Positions 8,958 through 18,253 of a stretch of DNA of 64,000 nucleotides are shown piece after piece. Within the stretch, counting starts at the first letter, position 1. Every line of letters starts with the position of its first letter. The position numbers were made by a program, and so were the translations under genes. Source of the DNA: Nitrosomonadaceae bacterium (GTDB taxonomy: Bacteria > Pseudomonadota > Gammaproteobacteria > Burkholderiales > Nitrosomonadaceae). Under the pieces are notes generated by a model. That model did no database searches and had not been told where the DNA came from. It saw only the letters and a list, made by a program, of their open reading frames with translations. The stretch spans positions 1 to 64,000 of the forward strand of contig BJGV01000003.1 in assembly GCA_014190895.1 (NCBI GenBank), in the 5' to 3' direction.

Positions 8958-9557
8958 TCAAGAAACTACCGATAATAGCTCTGTAATGTCGTGAGTAAAT
9001 ACATCTACGCCTTTATCAGAGCCTACAGATAACCTCAACTTTCCTGCCGCATCAAAAATATAAGTTCTAGTAGAGTGGCTTTTGATTGCCTCATTTACGA
9101 CATTCTCCCCCTGTCCTCGATAGATGCCTTTAAACTCTTTAACCACCTCTTCTATTACTTGTGCTTCACCAGATAAACCCATGAAACTCGGATTAAATGC
9201 AGAGAGATATTTCTCCAGTAATGCAGGGGTGTCGCGTTCTGGATCAATTGTTACAAACAACACCTGTACATGATCCGCTTGCTTGCCAAGTTTCTCCATG
9301 GCAGCGGCAATTTTATCCATAGTAGCGGGACATGCATCTGGACAACTTGTATAGCCAAAAAATAGAACTACAACTTTACCTCTGAAATCGGCCAAAGAAC
9401 GAATCTTGTTGCTATAGTCTGCCAACCGAAAATCTTTACCAAAATTAGCGCCCGTGATGTCAGTAGACAGAAATTCTGACTTAGCTTTTCCATCACAACC
9501 TGACAAAAGAATTGCTGTCAGAAACACTGTAAGTACGAAAGAATTAAGTCTCTTCAT
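8958..9557 (-). CDS. SCO1/SenC copper chaperone for cytochrome oxidase
   Basis: A lipoprotein-like signal (VFLTAILLSGCDGKA) anchors this 199-aa periplasmic protein. The thioredoxin-fold core contains GYTSCPDACPATM, the copper-binding CxxxC, with the distal His in AIKSHSTRTYIFD. SCO proteins deliver copper to, or reduce, the CuA site of subunit II. It is the last gene of the cytochrome oxidase cluster, 8 bases after ctaB, so it is probably co-transcribed. Confidence 0.93.
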   Translation of the reverse strand: MKRLNSFVLTVFLTAILLSGCDGKAKSEFLSTDITGANFGKDFRLADYSNKIRSLADFRGKVVVLFFGYTSCPDACPATMDKIAAAMEKLGKQADHVQVLFVTIDPERDTPALLEKYLSAFNPSFMGLSGEAQVIEEVVKEFKGIYRGQGENVVNEAIKSHSTRTYIFDAAGKLRLSVGSDKGVDVFTHDITELLSVVS

Positions 9558-9565
9558 TCCGCCGC

Positions 9566-10459
9566 TTAAAAACGAATATAGTGGTCTACTAATAATGCAA
9601 CAAATAAAACTGCCAAGTAAAAAATTGAATAACGAAAAGCCTTGCGTGCAAGTTGATCACTATAATTAACGTATATTCTTACTGCATAGTACATAAATAC
9701 AGCGTCTAACATTAGCACACTGATAAGATAAATTAACCCGCTCATTTTTGTAGCGTACGGCATTAATGTCACGGCACAAAGTATGAAAGTATAAAGTAGT
9801 ACGTGCAAGCGAGTGAATTGATCACCATGGGTCACCGGCAACATTGGCATGCCAACCTTGGCATATTCTAATTTTCGATAAAGAGCCAATGCCCAGAAAT
9901 GTGGCGGAGTCCACGCAAAGATTATAAGAAATAACAACAAAGCGTCAGCAGAAACCTCTCCGGTTACTGCTGTCCACCCAAGCACAGGGGGCATTGCACC
10001 AGAAGCCCCGCCAATGACAATATTTTGCGGCGTTAAAGGCTTCAGAATCACTGTGTAAATAATGGCATAACCAACAAATGTAGCTAGGGTGAGCCACATG
10101 GTGAGTGGATTGACCCAATGATAAAGTATGAACATGCCAGTCCCGCCAACTACCGCCAGAAAAATAAAAGTTTCTGGGGAACTAACCTCGCCCTGTGGTA
10201 ATGGTCTGCCGCGAGTGCGCGCCATAACTCCATCAATTTTCTGCTCTACTAAACAATTAACTGCCGCAGCTGCACCAGCGACTAAAGCGATGCCTAAAGT
10301 ACCAAAGATCAGGGCATTTATTGGGACAGCACCAGGAACGGAAAGAAACATACCGATAAACGCAGTAAAAACGATAAGCGAAACAACTCTTGGTTTTGTT
10401 AACCGGTAGAATTGCTGTACACGTGATGCTGTCTGTTGCCAAGATAGGCTAATAGCCAT
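9566..10459 (-). CDS. ctaB: Protoheme IX farnesyltransferase (haem O synthase)
   Basis: An integral membrane UbiA-family prenyltransferase converting haem B to haem O, the precursor of haem A. It has [15 protein letters not shown] at the start of the first helix. The conserved cytoplasmic loop [24 protein letters not shown] holds the Asp and Arg residues for the farnesyl diphosphate-Mg site. At least seven hydrophobic segments are visible in 297 aa. The usual upstream neighbour ctaA (haem A synthase) is absent: the gap to the preceding ORF is only 43 bases. Confidence 0.95.
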   Translation of the reverse strand: MAISLSWQQTASRVQQFYRLTKPRVVSLIVFTAFIGMFLSVPGAVPINALIFGTLGIALVAGAAAAVNCLVEQKIDGVMARTRGRPLPQGEVSSPETFIFLAVVGGTGMFILYHWVNPLTMWLTLATFVGYAIIYTVILKPLTPQNIVIGGASGAMPPVLGWTAVTGEVSADALLLFLIIFAWTPPHFWALALYRKLEYAKVGMPMLPVTHGDQFTRLHVLLYTFILCAVTLMPYATKMSGLIYLISVLMLDAVFMYYAVRIYVNYSDQLARKAFRYSIFYLAVLFVALLVDHYIRF

Positions 10460-10502
10460 AGTAATAGTCGTCTTCTAATGTGGCGCAGTAAGATGCCTGT
10501 TT

Positions 10503-11081
10503 TTAACCAATCTGCGAAATCTTAAGCAATCGTTTTAAATCCTTGAGCATTAATGACGGATCAACATCTTTAGGAAAACGCATCATAAGATTACCTAATG
10601 GATCAATTACATAAATATGATCATGTTGTGACACCTTGGCTGGGATGGCCTCCAATAACTTGTTGTTTTTTGCATTGATAAGCCAGGTTCCCTTAAATTC
10701 TTTTTCTATATTGATTTCCGGTATTCTATCATCGTCAATTAATAATACTCGCTCTATTCGTTGCATTTCAGTTTTTTGGCTTAAACGTACTTGGCGCATA
10801 TAATAAAGCTTCTTGCGACACGATTCTTCGCAGACTCCTGAATCTATTACTAGTAATACCCATTTGCCACGTAACTGATTAATACTAAATGACGTATTAT
10901 CAATTCTGTGCAAAATAGCTTCCGGTAAAGGCTTTGTTTCCATCAGTTCGCCGTAGTTGACGCTACCTGATGGAGTTCCCAAGAAGTAAAGCAGATAAGA
11001 AAGTATTATCGGCGCGCCCATTAAAAGCATTAATAGGAGCAATTTGCGTTTATGTGTTCTTGGGGTTATCTCGTTTGACAC
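10503..11081 (-). CDS. Membrane-anchored Sco-like protein of the oxidase cluster
   Basis: One N-terminal membrane helix (LLLLMLLMGAPIILSYLLYFLG) is followed by a thioredoxin-like periplasmic domain. It contains LRGKWVLLVIDSGVCEESCRKKLY, a CxxxC arranged as in SCO proteins, and later QHDHIYVIDPLGNLMMRFP. Such proteins sit between SURF1 and ctaA in many betaproteobacterial oxidase clusters and are thought to help assembly. Its start overlaps the end of SURF1 by 32 bases, which indicates tight translational coupling. The exact function is not established. Confidence 0.8.
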   Translation of the reverse strand: MSNEITPRTHKRKLLLLMLLMGAPIILSYLLYFLGTPSGSVNYGELMETKPLPEAILHRIDNTSFSINQLRGKWVLLVIDSGVCEESCRKKLYYMRQVRLSQKTEMQRIERVLLIDDDRIPEINIEKEFKGTWLINAKNNKLLEAIPAKVSQHDHIYVIDPLGNLMMRFPKDVDPSLMLKDLKRLLKISQIG

Positions 11082-11772
11082 TTAGCACCAAATATAATAA
11101 TAATACTGCCAGCGCCATTGAAAACCATTGAAATGCATAACCAAAATTTCTGGCTGAACCAGAATCAGGACGGTCCCACTGGCGCACTAATCCATCTTTT
11201 AAGTCATCTTGTTGCAATATCAATATCGGTTGAAGGACAAGTTTCGTGGTTTCACGATAATGTTCTAGATTGAGATTCTCCCAAACTTTGCCTGCTACTG
11301 TTTCCACAGAAAGTTCTAGTGTCTTCTGTGTTGGCGAGTGCGCAATTCCTGAAATAATCACTTGATCAGTAGGAGTGAATATTTTCGGCAAATCGCTTCG
11401 GCTACGACCTGCTGCCACCCATCCCCGGTTAACTAGGACATGCGTAGAGCTCCTTCCTATTTTGACTGGTGTGATAACTTGGTAGCCTATTACGCCTCGA
11501 TGTATTTTATTATCTAAGTAGATTGTGTGCGATGGCACATATGTACCACGCACCTCCACTTGACGGAATTGAAAATTTTTAAGCTCGATCGGCGTTTCTG
11601 GCAGTAGTGCTATCGGTTGGTTTGACAGTAAATTTAGTTGCTCTTGTCGTGTTTCTTTTTCACGAGCCCGAGAAATTTGCCAGTTACCTAGCATTATCAT
11701 AGTGATGATAACTAATGCGGCAATAACTGTTGGCCATAATTTAGCTGTAAACCGCCAGCCCGAAATAGTCAT
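11050..11772 (-). CDS. SURF1 family cytochrome oxidase assembly protein
   Basis: 240 aa with the SURF1 layout: an N-terminal helix (LWPTVIAALVIITMIMLGNWQISRA), a periplasmic domain, and a C-terminal helix (YAFQWFSMALAVLLLYLVLSVKR). The signatures RGTYVPSHTIYLDNK, VNRGWVAAGR and the terminal NFGYAFQWF are typical. SURF1 assists haem A insertion into subunit I. Its presence implies that the oxidase uses haem A, although ctaA is not in this cluster. It is followed directly by the Sco-like gene, with a 32-base overlap. Confidence 0.92.
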   Translation of the reverse strand: MTISGWRFTAKLWPTVIAALVIITMIMLGNWQISRAREKETRQEQLNLLSNQPIALLPETPIELKNFQFRQVEVRGTYVPSHTIYLDNKIHRGVIGYQVITPVKIGRSSTHVLVNRGWVAAGRSRSDLPKIFTPTDQVIISGIAHSPTQKTLELSVETVAGKVWENLNLEHYRETTKLVLQPILILQQDDLKDGLVRQWDRPDSGSARNFGYAFQWFSMALAVLLLYLVLSVKRDNPKNT

Positions 11773-11845
11773 TGTATAGTTTGCTACACTTGGCTAGACT
11801 TCTATTACATTTCAATATCTACACTTACAGTTATCGCGGAAAATT

Positions 11846-12040
11846 TTGAAAACTATTGCTGCCTTATTTTTTATTTTCATACTCTTTAGTCTAATCTCTG
11901 CGCTGTACTATATGGTCAAAGACAAAGGCGAGGGAACACGTATGCTTAAATCTCTCACATTACGTATTGGCTTATCGATCGTTTTATTCTTGATGCTAAT
12001 GCTTGGATACTATCTAGGCATCGTTCCCGGTAAACAATAA
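11846..12040 (+). CDS. Twin transmembrane protein (DUF2909)
   Basis: A 64-aa protein with two hydrophobic helices (AALFFIFILFSLISALYYMV and IGLSIVLFLMLMLGYYLGIVPG) linked by KDKGEGTRMLKSLTLR. This matches the small DUF2909 twin-helix proteins encoded opposite ctaE/SURF1 in betaproteobacterial oxidase clusters. The start is TTG (11846-11848), with GGAAAA a few bases upstream. It is the only plus-strand gene inside the oxidase region. Its role is unknown; an accessory assembly part is inferred from location. Confidence 0.82.
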   Translation: MKTIAALFFIFILFSLISALYYMVKDKGEGTRMLKSLTLRIGLSIVLFLMLMLGYYLGIVPGKQ

Positions 12041-12073
12041 TTTTTTTAGTTCTCTCGTATTTTTACAAATTTA

Positions 12074-12925
12074 CTACACTAACCAGTACACAAAAATAAA
12101 CAGCCCTAACCAGACTACGTCAACAAAGTGCCAATACCAAGACACTCCCTCAAAACCAAAATGGTGTTCTGGTTTAAAGTGGCCAGATAGTACGCGACAA
12201 TAAATCACAGTTAGCATAATGGCACCCAATGTCACATGGAAGCCATGAAAACCAGTTAGCATATAAAATGTAGCGCCATAGGCTCCACTAGTAAGTTTTA
12301 AATCCAACTCAGAATAGGCATGCATATATTCGTAAGCCTGACAACCTATGAAAAGAAAGCCTAGAAGAATTGTCAAAAATAGGCCCCACTTTAATTGTCC
12401 GCGTTTGTTCAATTTCAGCGCCCAGTGAGCCCAAGTAACAGTTACACCGGAAGTTAAAAGCAAAAACGTATTAAAAGCAGGCAGACCCCATGGTCCCATG
12501 GGGGTAAATTTCTGGGTTATACCTGGACCAGATGCAGGCCACCCGCCGGCAAAATCGGGCCATAAAATCTTATGCTCCAAATCAGAGAGCCACGGAACCG
12601 ATAGTACTCGCATGTAATACAGCGCGCCAAAGAAAGCGGCAAAAAACATTACTTCTGAGAAAATAAACCAGCTCATTCCCCAACGAAAAGATTTGTCTAC
12701 CTGATCATTAAATTTACCGGCTTCACTTTCTCTGGCCACTGTACGAAACCAACCAAAAATCATGTAAAAGAGAATAGAAAAGCCAATTGTGAGTAGCCAG
12801 TAGCCCGCTGGAATTTTATTGACACTGAAAGCGGCACCAAATCCCATAAAAAGAAGAGCAATAGATCCGGTAATGGGCCAGGTTGATGGGGCTGGTACAT
12901 AGTAACGAGCGGTTTCTTGATTCAT
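12074..12925 (-). CDS. ctaE: Cytochrome c oxidase subunit III
   Basis: A seven-helix subunit of the haem-copper oxidase that stabilises subunit I. Recognised from YYVPAPSTWPITGS, FFAAFFGALYYMR, GFHGFHVTLGAIML and GFEGVSWYWHFVDVVWLGLFIFVYW. I place the start at the second Met (MNQETARYY, 12925) because CAGGAG lies 7 bases upstream of it. The track start at 12931 would leave only one base after that site. It follows the DUF2970 gene by 32 bases. Confidence 0.96.
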   Translation of the reverse strand: MNQETARYYVPAPSTWPITGSIALLFMGFGAAFSVNKIPAGYWLLTIGFSILFYMIFGWFRTVARESEAGKFNDQVDKSFRWGMSWFIFSEVMFFAAFFGALYYMRVLSVPWLSDLEHKILWPDFAGGWPASGPGITQKFTPMGPWGLPAFNTFLLLTSGVTVTWAHWALKLNKRGQLKWGLFLTILLGFLFIGCQAYEYMHAYSELDLKLTSGAYGATFYMLTGFHGFHVTLGAIMLTVIYCRVLSGHFKPEHHFGFEGVSWYWHFVDVVWLGLFIFVYWLV

Positions 12926-12957
12926 ACACATTCTCCTGCTTGTATTTTAATTGATCT

Positions 12958-13161
12958 TTAACCCGTGGCAAATTTTACTAACAGCAACACACTCCCAACA
13001 AACAGGGCTCCGCCAATAATTCCACCGATAACTATTTGTTTCAATGTTAACGACTCTATATCTGCAACATGGTCACTTTTTTTTCGTATTCCAAGAAATG
13101 CCCAGAATACAGCTTTTGCTACTTTTATCGGCGACGCTTTAATAGCTTTTTCTGTACTCAT
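12958..13161 (-). CDS. DUF2970 small membrane protein
   Basis: 67 aa with AVFWAFLGIRKKSDHVAD and one membrane helix (IVIGGIIGGALFVGSVLLLVKFA). This is the DUF2970 pattern always found between ctaG and ctaE in betaproteobacterial oxidase operons. Its ATG overlaps the ctaG stop by 4 bases (coupled translation). Function is unknown. Its fixed position suggests a role in assembly or as a minor oxidase component. Confidence 0.88.
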   Translation of the reverse strand: MSTEKAIKASPIKVAKAVFWAFLGIRKKSDHVADIESLTLKQIVIGGIIGGALFVGSVLLLVKFATG

Positions 13162-13709
13162 ATTTTAACTAATTTATTCTCACCTTCTGAAGCAGACGCG
13201 CTATTAATTTCAAAAAATGTATACGAAAGAGTCACGGTATTTATATCGGTTGGTAACTCTGATTCAATTACAAATTGCACTGGCATCTGCCGAACTTCAT
13301 GTGGTTTCAGAACTTGTTTACTGAAACAAAAGCACTCTAACTTCTTTAAATGTAACGAGAGTAATTTCGGGGCATAACTAGGTATTGCTTGGCCAGTGGT
13401 CTCATAGTTCGAGTCATTTCTGATTTCATACATTACCTGCACTAACTCGCCCGGATGAATCTGCACACTTGATTTCAATGGTCTAAATTTCCACGGTAAC
13501 TTGTGCACATTGGCATCTAGTTCGACTGTTACAGAGCGCCCTGTATTAATCTGGGCATCCTTTGTTAGCGTATCTGGTTGCAGTAAGTTATTTATTCCAG
13601 TAACTTCACAAATTTTCTTATAAAATGGTATTAAAGCAAAGCCAAAAGCAAACATTGTTACTGTCACAATGAGAAGCTTTTTTAACATCGCCAAGTTTGG
13701 CGGTGTCAT
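13158..13709 (-). CDS. ctaG: Cytochrome c oxidase assembly protein CtaG/Cox11
   Basis: A copper chaperone that delivers copper to the CuB site of subunit I. One N-terminal anchor helix (LLIVTVTMFAFGFALIPFY) leads into FYKKICEVTGINN and an immunoglobulin-like periplasmic domain. That domain carries the copper-binding CFCF in KKLECFCFSKQ. A terminal SYTFFEIN segment fits the family. 183 aa is normal. Only one base separates its ATG from the stop of the preceding 35-aa gene. Confidence 0.95.
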   Translation of the reverse strand: MTPPNLAMLKKLLIVTVTMFAFGFALIPFYKKICEVTGINNLLQPDTLTKDAQINTGRSVTVELDANVHKLPWKFRPLKSSVQIHPGELVQVMYEIRNDSNYETTGQAIPSYAPKLLSLHLKKLECFCFSKQVLKPHEVRQMPVQFVIESELPTDINTVTLSYTFFEINSASASEGENKLVKI

Positions 13710-13710
13710 A

Positions 13711-13818
13711 TCATCCCCAGTGTTTTAACATAAATATTATGGCAATTAGCGCCACAATGCCCCAAAGAACCAGCGCAGTTTTGATATTACCGCGCCGCCT
13801 ATCTGAACTTATTGACAT
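13711..13818 (-). CDS. Cytochrome oxidase small assembly protein (35 aa)
   Basis: This ORF is too short for the track. It reads MSISSDRRRGNIKTALVL followed by WGIVALIAIIFMLKHWG and a stop. A basic N-terminus precedes a single membrane helix. Tiny proteins of this design lie between ctaD and ctaG throughout betaproteobacteria and are annotated as cytochrome oxidase small assembly proteins. AGAAGGGC precedes the ATG. The stop is one base from the ctaG ATG, so it belongs to the operon. Confidence 0.85.
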   Translation of the reverse strand: MSISSDRRRGNIKTALVLWGIVALIAIIFMLKHWG

Positions 13819-13832
13819 GCCCTTCTCCCCAG

Positions 13833-15425
13833 TTACTTAACTATCGGGGGCGTTTCAAAGCTGTGGTAAGGTGGTGGTGATGGCAGTGTAAACTCGAGCG
13901 TATCCGCACCTTCCCACACTTGATTAGTCGCTTTTTCTCCACCACGAATGCATTTTAATATCACGTACAAGAATAATAGCTGACTCAAACCAAAACCAAA
14001 TGCACCAATACTTGAGATCTGATTAAAATCAGCAAACTGTAAGGCGTAATCTGGGGTGCGGCGTGGCATGCCAGCCAGCCCCAAGAAATGCTGCACAAAG
14101 AAAGTAACATTAAAGAAAATCATGGATAACCAGAAATGTGTCTTGGCCAGGGTCTCATCATACATATGACCGGTCCATTTTGGTAGCCAGTAATAAGTCC
14201 CGCCGAACAGCGCAAACAAGGATCCGGATACCAGCACGTAGTGGAAGTGGGCAATTACATAGTAGGTTTCTTGTAACTGGATGTCTACTGGCACGATTGC
14301 CAAAACTATGCCGCTGAAACCACCGAGAGTAAAGAGAAAAATAAATCCAATAGCAAACAACATAGGGGCTTCGAAAGTCATTGAACCTTGCCACATGGTG
14401 GCGGTCCAGTTAAATACCTTTACCCCAGTTGGCACCGCAATCAGCATGGTGGCGTACATAAAGAACAATTGTGCGGAAACTGGCATACCCACAGTGAACA
14501 TGTGATGCGCCCAAACGACAAATGACAGAATCGCAATTGAAGAGGTGGCATAAACCATTGAAGAGTAACCAAACAAAGGCTTGCGCGCAAAGACGGGGAT
14601 AATCTGAGAAACGATACCAAATGCTGGTAGTATCATGATATACACTTCTGGATGCCCAAAGAACCAAAAAATATGTTGGAACATTACTGGATCACCGCCA
14701 CCTGCCGCATTAAAGAAATTAGTGCCGAAATGACGATCCGTCAGCAACATGGTGACCGCACCTGCCAGCACCGGCATGACCGCAATTAGTAAATAGGCAG
14801 TAATCAACCAAGTCCAAACAAATAATGGCATTTTCATCATGGTCATGCCAGGGGCGCGCATATTCAAAACGGTAGTTACAATATTAATTGACCCCATGAT
14901 GGAAGAAGCGCCCATAATATGAACAGCAAAGATGGTCATGTCCATTCCCATTCCCATCTGAGTAGAAAGAGGCGGGTAAAGTGTCCAGCCTCCTGCAGCC
15001 GCACCACCTGGTACAAAAAATGATCCTATGAGCAGTAATGCTGCTGGTGGTAACAACCAGAAACTCCAGTTATTCATACGGGCAAAAGCCATGTCCGGGG
15101 CACCGATCATCATTGGTATTTGCCAGTTAGCAAAACCAACAAAAGCCGGCATAATTGCACCAAATACCATTACTAAACCGTGTAGTGTCGTAAGCTGATT
15201 GAAGAACTCTGGTTCAACTAACTGTAGACCGGGCTGGAATAATTCCGCGCGAATAGTCAGCGCCATTACCCCTCCCGTAAGGAACATCATGAAACTAAAC
15301 CAAAGATAAAGCGTACCAATATCCTTATGATTAGTTGTGGTCATCCATCGCATGATGCCACTCGGTGCTCCATGGTGCTCATGTTCATGGCCATGGCCAT
15401 GATCGGGATGGTGTACTGCTGCCAT
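13833..15425 (-). CDS. ctaD: Cytochrome c oxidase subunit I
   Basis: The catalytic subunit reduces O2 at the haem-CuB centre and pumps protons. The CuB ligands and cross-linked Tyr are in [11 protein letters not shown] and [11 protein letters not shown]. The haem ligands are in [11 protein letters not shown] and in [12 protein letters not shown] His-rich head ([15 protein letters not shown]) precedes [16 protein letters not shown]; it is a common betaproteobacterial feature and may bind metal. GAGGAGAAG lies before the ATG. 530 aa is the standard length. Confidence 0.98.
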   Translation of the reverse strand: MAAVHHPDHGHGHEHEHHGAPSGIMRWMTTTNHKDIGTLYLWFSFMMFLTGGVMALTIRAELFQPGLQLVEPEFFNQLTTLHGLVMVFGAIMPAFVGFANWQIPMMIGAPDMAFARMNNWSFWLLPPAALLLIGSFFVPGGAAAGGWTLYPPLSTQMGMGMDMTIFAVHIMGASSIMGSINIVTTVLNMRAPGMTMMKMPLFVWTWLITAYLLIAVMPVLAGAVTMLLTDRHFGTNFFNAAGGGDPVMFQHIFWFFGHPEVYIMILPAFGIVSQIIPVFARKPLFGYSSMVYATSSIAILSFVVWAHHMFTVGMPVSAQLFFMYATMLIAVPTGVKVFNWTATMWQGSMTFEAPMLFAIGFIFLFTLGGFSGIVLAIVPVDIQLQETYYVIAHFHYVLVSGSLFALFGGTYYWLPKWTGHMYDETLAKTHFWLSMIFFNVTFFVQHFLGLAGMPRRTPDYALQFADFNQISSIGAFGFGLSQLLFLYVILKCIRGGEKATNQVWEGADTLEFTLPSPPPYHSFETPPIVK

Positions 15426-15442
15426 AATCTTCTCCTCGTTGC

Positions 15443-16573
15443 TTATTTTCTGAATTCGTTGATTTCGGATGGTTGTACCATGTCGCCCGTTGCGTTACCC
15501 CAGGCGTTGCGCTCATAAGTCACTACAGCTGCAATATCCACATCTGATAAATGTTTAAAAGAAGCCATTGCAGTACCAGTCTCCCCATTTACGACTGTCT
15601 TTATATGCCCGGCCTTTGGACCATTAGCAACCTTTGATCCATCTAGTGCGGGAAATGCTCCTGGAAGGCCCTTGCCATTAGCTTGATGACAAGCTGCACA
15701 GTTAGCGGTGTAAACCTTCTCCCCTTCGGTCTTCAATTCGTCTATCGTAAATATTTTATTCACATCAACAACTGTCGCCTCAGACTTTTTCTTTTGATTG
15801 GCCACCCACTGAGTATATTTCTCTGGCTCCATTGCCTCTACAACTATGGGCATAAAGGCATGCTCTTTGCCACATAACTCTGAGCATTGACCACGATAAA
15901 TTCCAGGTTTGTCGGCTTTAAACCAGGCGTCACGTATAAAACCAGGAATGGCATCTTGTTTGACCCCTAGTTCCTGTACCGACCAAGCGTGAATCACATC
16001 ATTAGCGGTAAGTAAAACCCGAATCTTTTTGCCAACCGGAACAACCATATTGTTATCAACCTCCATAAGATAATGTTCTCCTTTGGGGGCCTTATTTCTT
16101 ATCTGCTCTTGGGGGGTAGATAGTTTACTGTAGAAACTAGCTCCTTCTCCCTCGCCTTTGAGATAATCATAACCCCATTGCCACTGATAACCGGTAGCCT
16201 TAATGGTGATATCAGGGCTCGCGGTATCTTTCATACTAATAATGGTTTGAGTAGCGGGGTATGCCATGCTTATAAGAATGATGAACGGAATAATAGTCCA
16301 GATAATTTCAACCGTAGTGCTATGATGAAAGTTAGCGGCTTTGTAACCTAAAGATTTACGATGTTTAAGTATGGAATAAAACATAACCCCAAACACGCCA
16401 ACAAAGATCGCCAAACAAATCCACAAAAGAAGTGTGTGCAAATCATATATTTGCGTAGCGATTCCACTTTGTGGTGCTGGCAAATTCAGTTGGTACGAAC
16501 TAATTGCGGCTCCAGAGTACAAAGTCAGTGCGAAGGCCCCTGTAATTATCTTCGCTATCATCTTAACGCCCAT
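15443..16573 (-). CDS. ctaC: Cytochrome c oxidase subunit II with fused cytochrome c (caa3 type)
   Basis: Two N-terminal helices anchor a cupredoxin domain. The CuA site is visible in [19 protein letters not shown] and [20 protein letters not shown]-terminal extension (from about residue 285) carries the haem c motif CAACH and a later Met in [12 protein letters not shown]. This makes it a caa3-type subunit that takes electrons through its own haem. It is the first gene of the oxidase operon, with GGGG before the ATG. A promoter candidate and a small hairpin lie upstream. Confidence 0.97.
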   Translation of the reverse strand: MGVKMIAKIITGAFALTLYSGAAISSYQLNLPAPQSGIATQIYDLHTLLLWICLAIFVGVFGVMFYSILKHRKSLGYKAANFHHSTTVEIIWTIIPFIILISMAYPATQTIISMKDTASPDITIKATGYQWQWGYDYLKGEGEGASFYSKLSTPQEQIRNKAPKGEHYLMEVDNNMVVPVGKKIRVLLTANDVIHAWSVQELGVKQDAIPGFIRDAWFKADKPGIYRGQCSELCGKEHAFMPIVVEAMEPEKYTQWVANQKKKSEATVVDVNKIFTIDELKTEGEKVYTANCAACHQANGKGLPGAFPALDGSKVANGPKAGHIKTVVNGETGTAMASFKHLSDVDIAAVVTYERNAWGNATGDMVQPSEINEFRK

Positions 16574-16617
16574 ATTTACCCCGTTTAATTTCTAACTTGA
16601 ATGTAAAAAATGTAGCA

Positions 16618-16630
16618 GGTCTTAGCGACC
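16618..16630 (-). promoter_or_regulatory. Leader hairpin upstream of ctaC
   Basis: GGTC-TTAGC-GACC forms a 4-bp stem in the ctaC leader, about 45 bases before the start codon. It is weak and could be incidental. Confidence 0.2.
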
Positions 16631-16671
16631 AACTCCATTTTTATTTATTCTCTTATAGCGCATGAATAAAT

Positions 16672-16701
16672 ATTTTATTTTTGTTGTTAGCACTTGCTCA
16701 A
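16672..16701 (-). promoter_or_regulatory. Candidate sigma-70 promoter for the oxidase operon
   Basis: On the minus strand TTGAGC is followed after 18 bases by TAAAAT, about 100 bases before the ctaC ATG. The hexamers resemble the -35 and -10 consensus. The region is very AT-rich, so chance matches are likely. Confidence 0.3.
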
Positions 16702-16957
16702 GAAAATCTACTAAAAAAATTATCTATAAAACGGCAGATGCTAGCATGCCACTATCTATTTGTGCAATAACAATTTAACCCTTTTGACAGTGTGACAGTG
16801 ATCTTTTCCTTATTACAAGATAAAAGGATAGTTATATCTTTTATATAAGTCAAGTAAAATTAATTTAAAGAAAGAGATTTATTGTTAAATTAACTTCAAA
16901 AAAATTATGTAGAGGTGTAAGTTAACCTTATTATTTTAAATATTTTTTACTTACAAG

Positions 16958-16983
16958 TGCTTATAGCATTTGCTTATAGCATT
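16958..16983. repeat. Exact 13-bp tandem duplication
   Basis: TGCTTATAGCATT occurs twice back to back. It is too short to be a minisatellite and probably arose by slippage. A paired protein-binding site is the other option. Confidence 0.5.
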
Positions 16984-17254
16984 TAAGTAGAATTTATTAG
17001 ATGCGTCTTATCTAAGAAAGTTCGTATGAAGATAATAAAGTTATTTTATACGAAGTTTTGTAGGGGCCCACCACGACGTATATTAATTACATGACTGAGA
17101 ACTGAATTTTGATGGTCCTGCCAAGAAAATCGAAACCGTGTCGGATAGATTTATTGTGTAGATCGCCTCCAATTTGTGAGAACATTAGCCATTTTTATCA
17201 TATTGAATGCTCTCCATTGAGAGTCCTTTACTCAACAATCTATTATCTTAAATA

Positions 17255-18148
17255 ATGAGGTTCACGGTGGAAGCAGTACCCAGAAAAGAGCAATACGGTA
17301 TCAATAAATTACATAAAAGACTCAGGCGTCTTACTGGTTCCGCTATTAGTGATTTTAACATGATAGAGGATGGTGATCGGGTGATGGTGTGTCTGTCGGG
17401 AGGTAAAGATAGTTATGCTCTCCTTGATATTTTATGTAACCTCCAAGCCCATGCGCCATTAAATTTCGAATTATTTGCAGTTAATCTAGATCAGAAACAA
17501 CCCGGTTTTCCTGCACATGTATTGCCAGAGTACCTTACTAACATTGGTATACGGTTTCGCATTGTCGAACAAGACACCTACAGCATAGTAAAGCGCATAA
17601 TTCCTGAGGGCAAAACCACATGTAGCCTCTGTTCTCGTCTGCGTCGGGGGGCGCTCTACCGCATTGCCAGTGAGATAGGGGCAACTAAAATTGCGTTAGG
17701 ACATCATCGTGACGACATCCTTGAAACTTTGTTTCTTAATTTATTCTATGGTGGAAAACTTAAAGCCATGGCTCCTAAACTTGTTAGTGATGATGGTCAA
17801 CACATTGTGATCCGACCGCTCTCATATTGCAAAGAAAAAGACCTAGCGTTGTATGCAGAAGCAGCCAATTTTCCTATCATTCCCTGCAATCTTTGCGGCT
17901 CACAGAAAAATTTACAGCGCCAGGCGATCAAAGAAATGATGCAACAATGGGATAAAAAATATCCGGGCAGACTGGAGACTATGTTTACGGGATTGCAGAA
18001 CGTGGAGCCTTCACATCTGGCAGATCCTGTACTCTATGATTTTCAGAAACTAAAGGCGAGAGGAAGGCCTGCAATTAATGGCGACAAAGCATTTGATTAT
18101 GAGACATATGAATCTGAACAACAATCATTGAATACCGTAAATTGCTAA
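17255..18148 (+). CDS. ttcA: tRNA 2-thiocytidine(32) synthetase
   Basis: TtcA adds sulfur to C32 of certain tRNAs, using ATP and an iron-sulfur cluster. The PP-loop is [13 protein letters not shown] (about residues 51-63). The cluster cysteines appear in [15 protein letters not shown] and PCNLCGSQ. The block [29 protein letters not shown] is diagnostic. 297 aa matches the family. The gene stands alone after a long non-coding region. A weak AAAGAC/GTCTTT hairpin lies at its end (18147-18169), without a proper T-run. Confidence 0.96.
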   Translation: MRFTVEAVPRKEQYGINKLHKRLRRLTGSAISDFNMIEDGDRVMVCLSGGKDSYALLDILCNLQAHAPLNFELFAVNLDQKQPGFPAHVLPEYLTNIGIRFRIVEQDTYSIVKRIIPEGKTTCSLCSRLRRGALYRIASEIGATKIALGHHRDDILETLFLNLFYGGKLKAMAPKLVSDDGQHIVIRPLSYCKEKDLALYAEAANFPIIPCNLCGSQKNLQRQAIKEMMQQWDKKYPGRLETMFTGLQNVEPSHLADPVLYDFQKLKARGRPAINGDKAFDYETYESEQQSLNTVNC

Positions 18149-18253
18149 AGACTTTAAGTTAATGTCTTTACCTGTGCTTCTGCCCCCTCCCTCTTTTTTT
18201 AACGGCGCCCTGTAGTCTATTTTATTTGTATTTTACTAACAATCTACTTTTAC

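Larger units (their letters stand above)
16574..17254. other. AT-rich divergent intergenic region, ctaC/ttcA
   Basis: 681 bases with no gene that I can support. It should hold the oxidase promoter on the minus strand and the ttcA promoter on the plus strand. It contains an exact tandem duplication of TGCTTATAGCATT (16958-16983). It also holds an imperfect hairpin, TTCGTAT...ATACGAA, at 17021-17054. A short open frame (ELNFDGPAKKIETVSDRFIV) near 17100 is too short to call a relic. Confidence 0.6.

Noticed and set aside
17015-17058. loxP-like sequence (TTCGTAT...TATACGAAGTT)
   Set aside because: The right arm resembles half of loxP, but the spacing between arms is 20 bases, not 8, and the left arm differs. 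It is a chance AT-rich hairpin.
17098-17160. Short open frame ELNFDGPAKKIETVSDRFIV upstream of ttcA
   Set aside because: I considered a folB relic because folB often precedes ttcA. Only 20 codons are open and the residues do not match FolB motifs.
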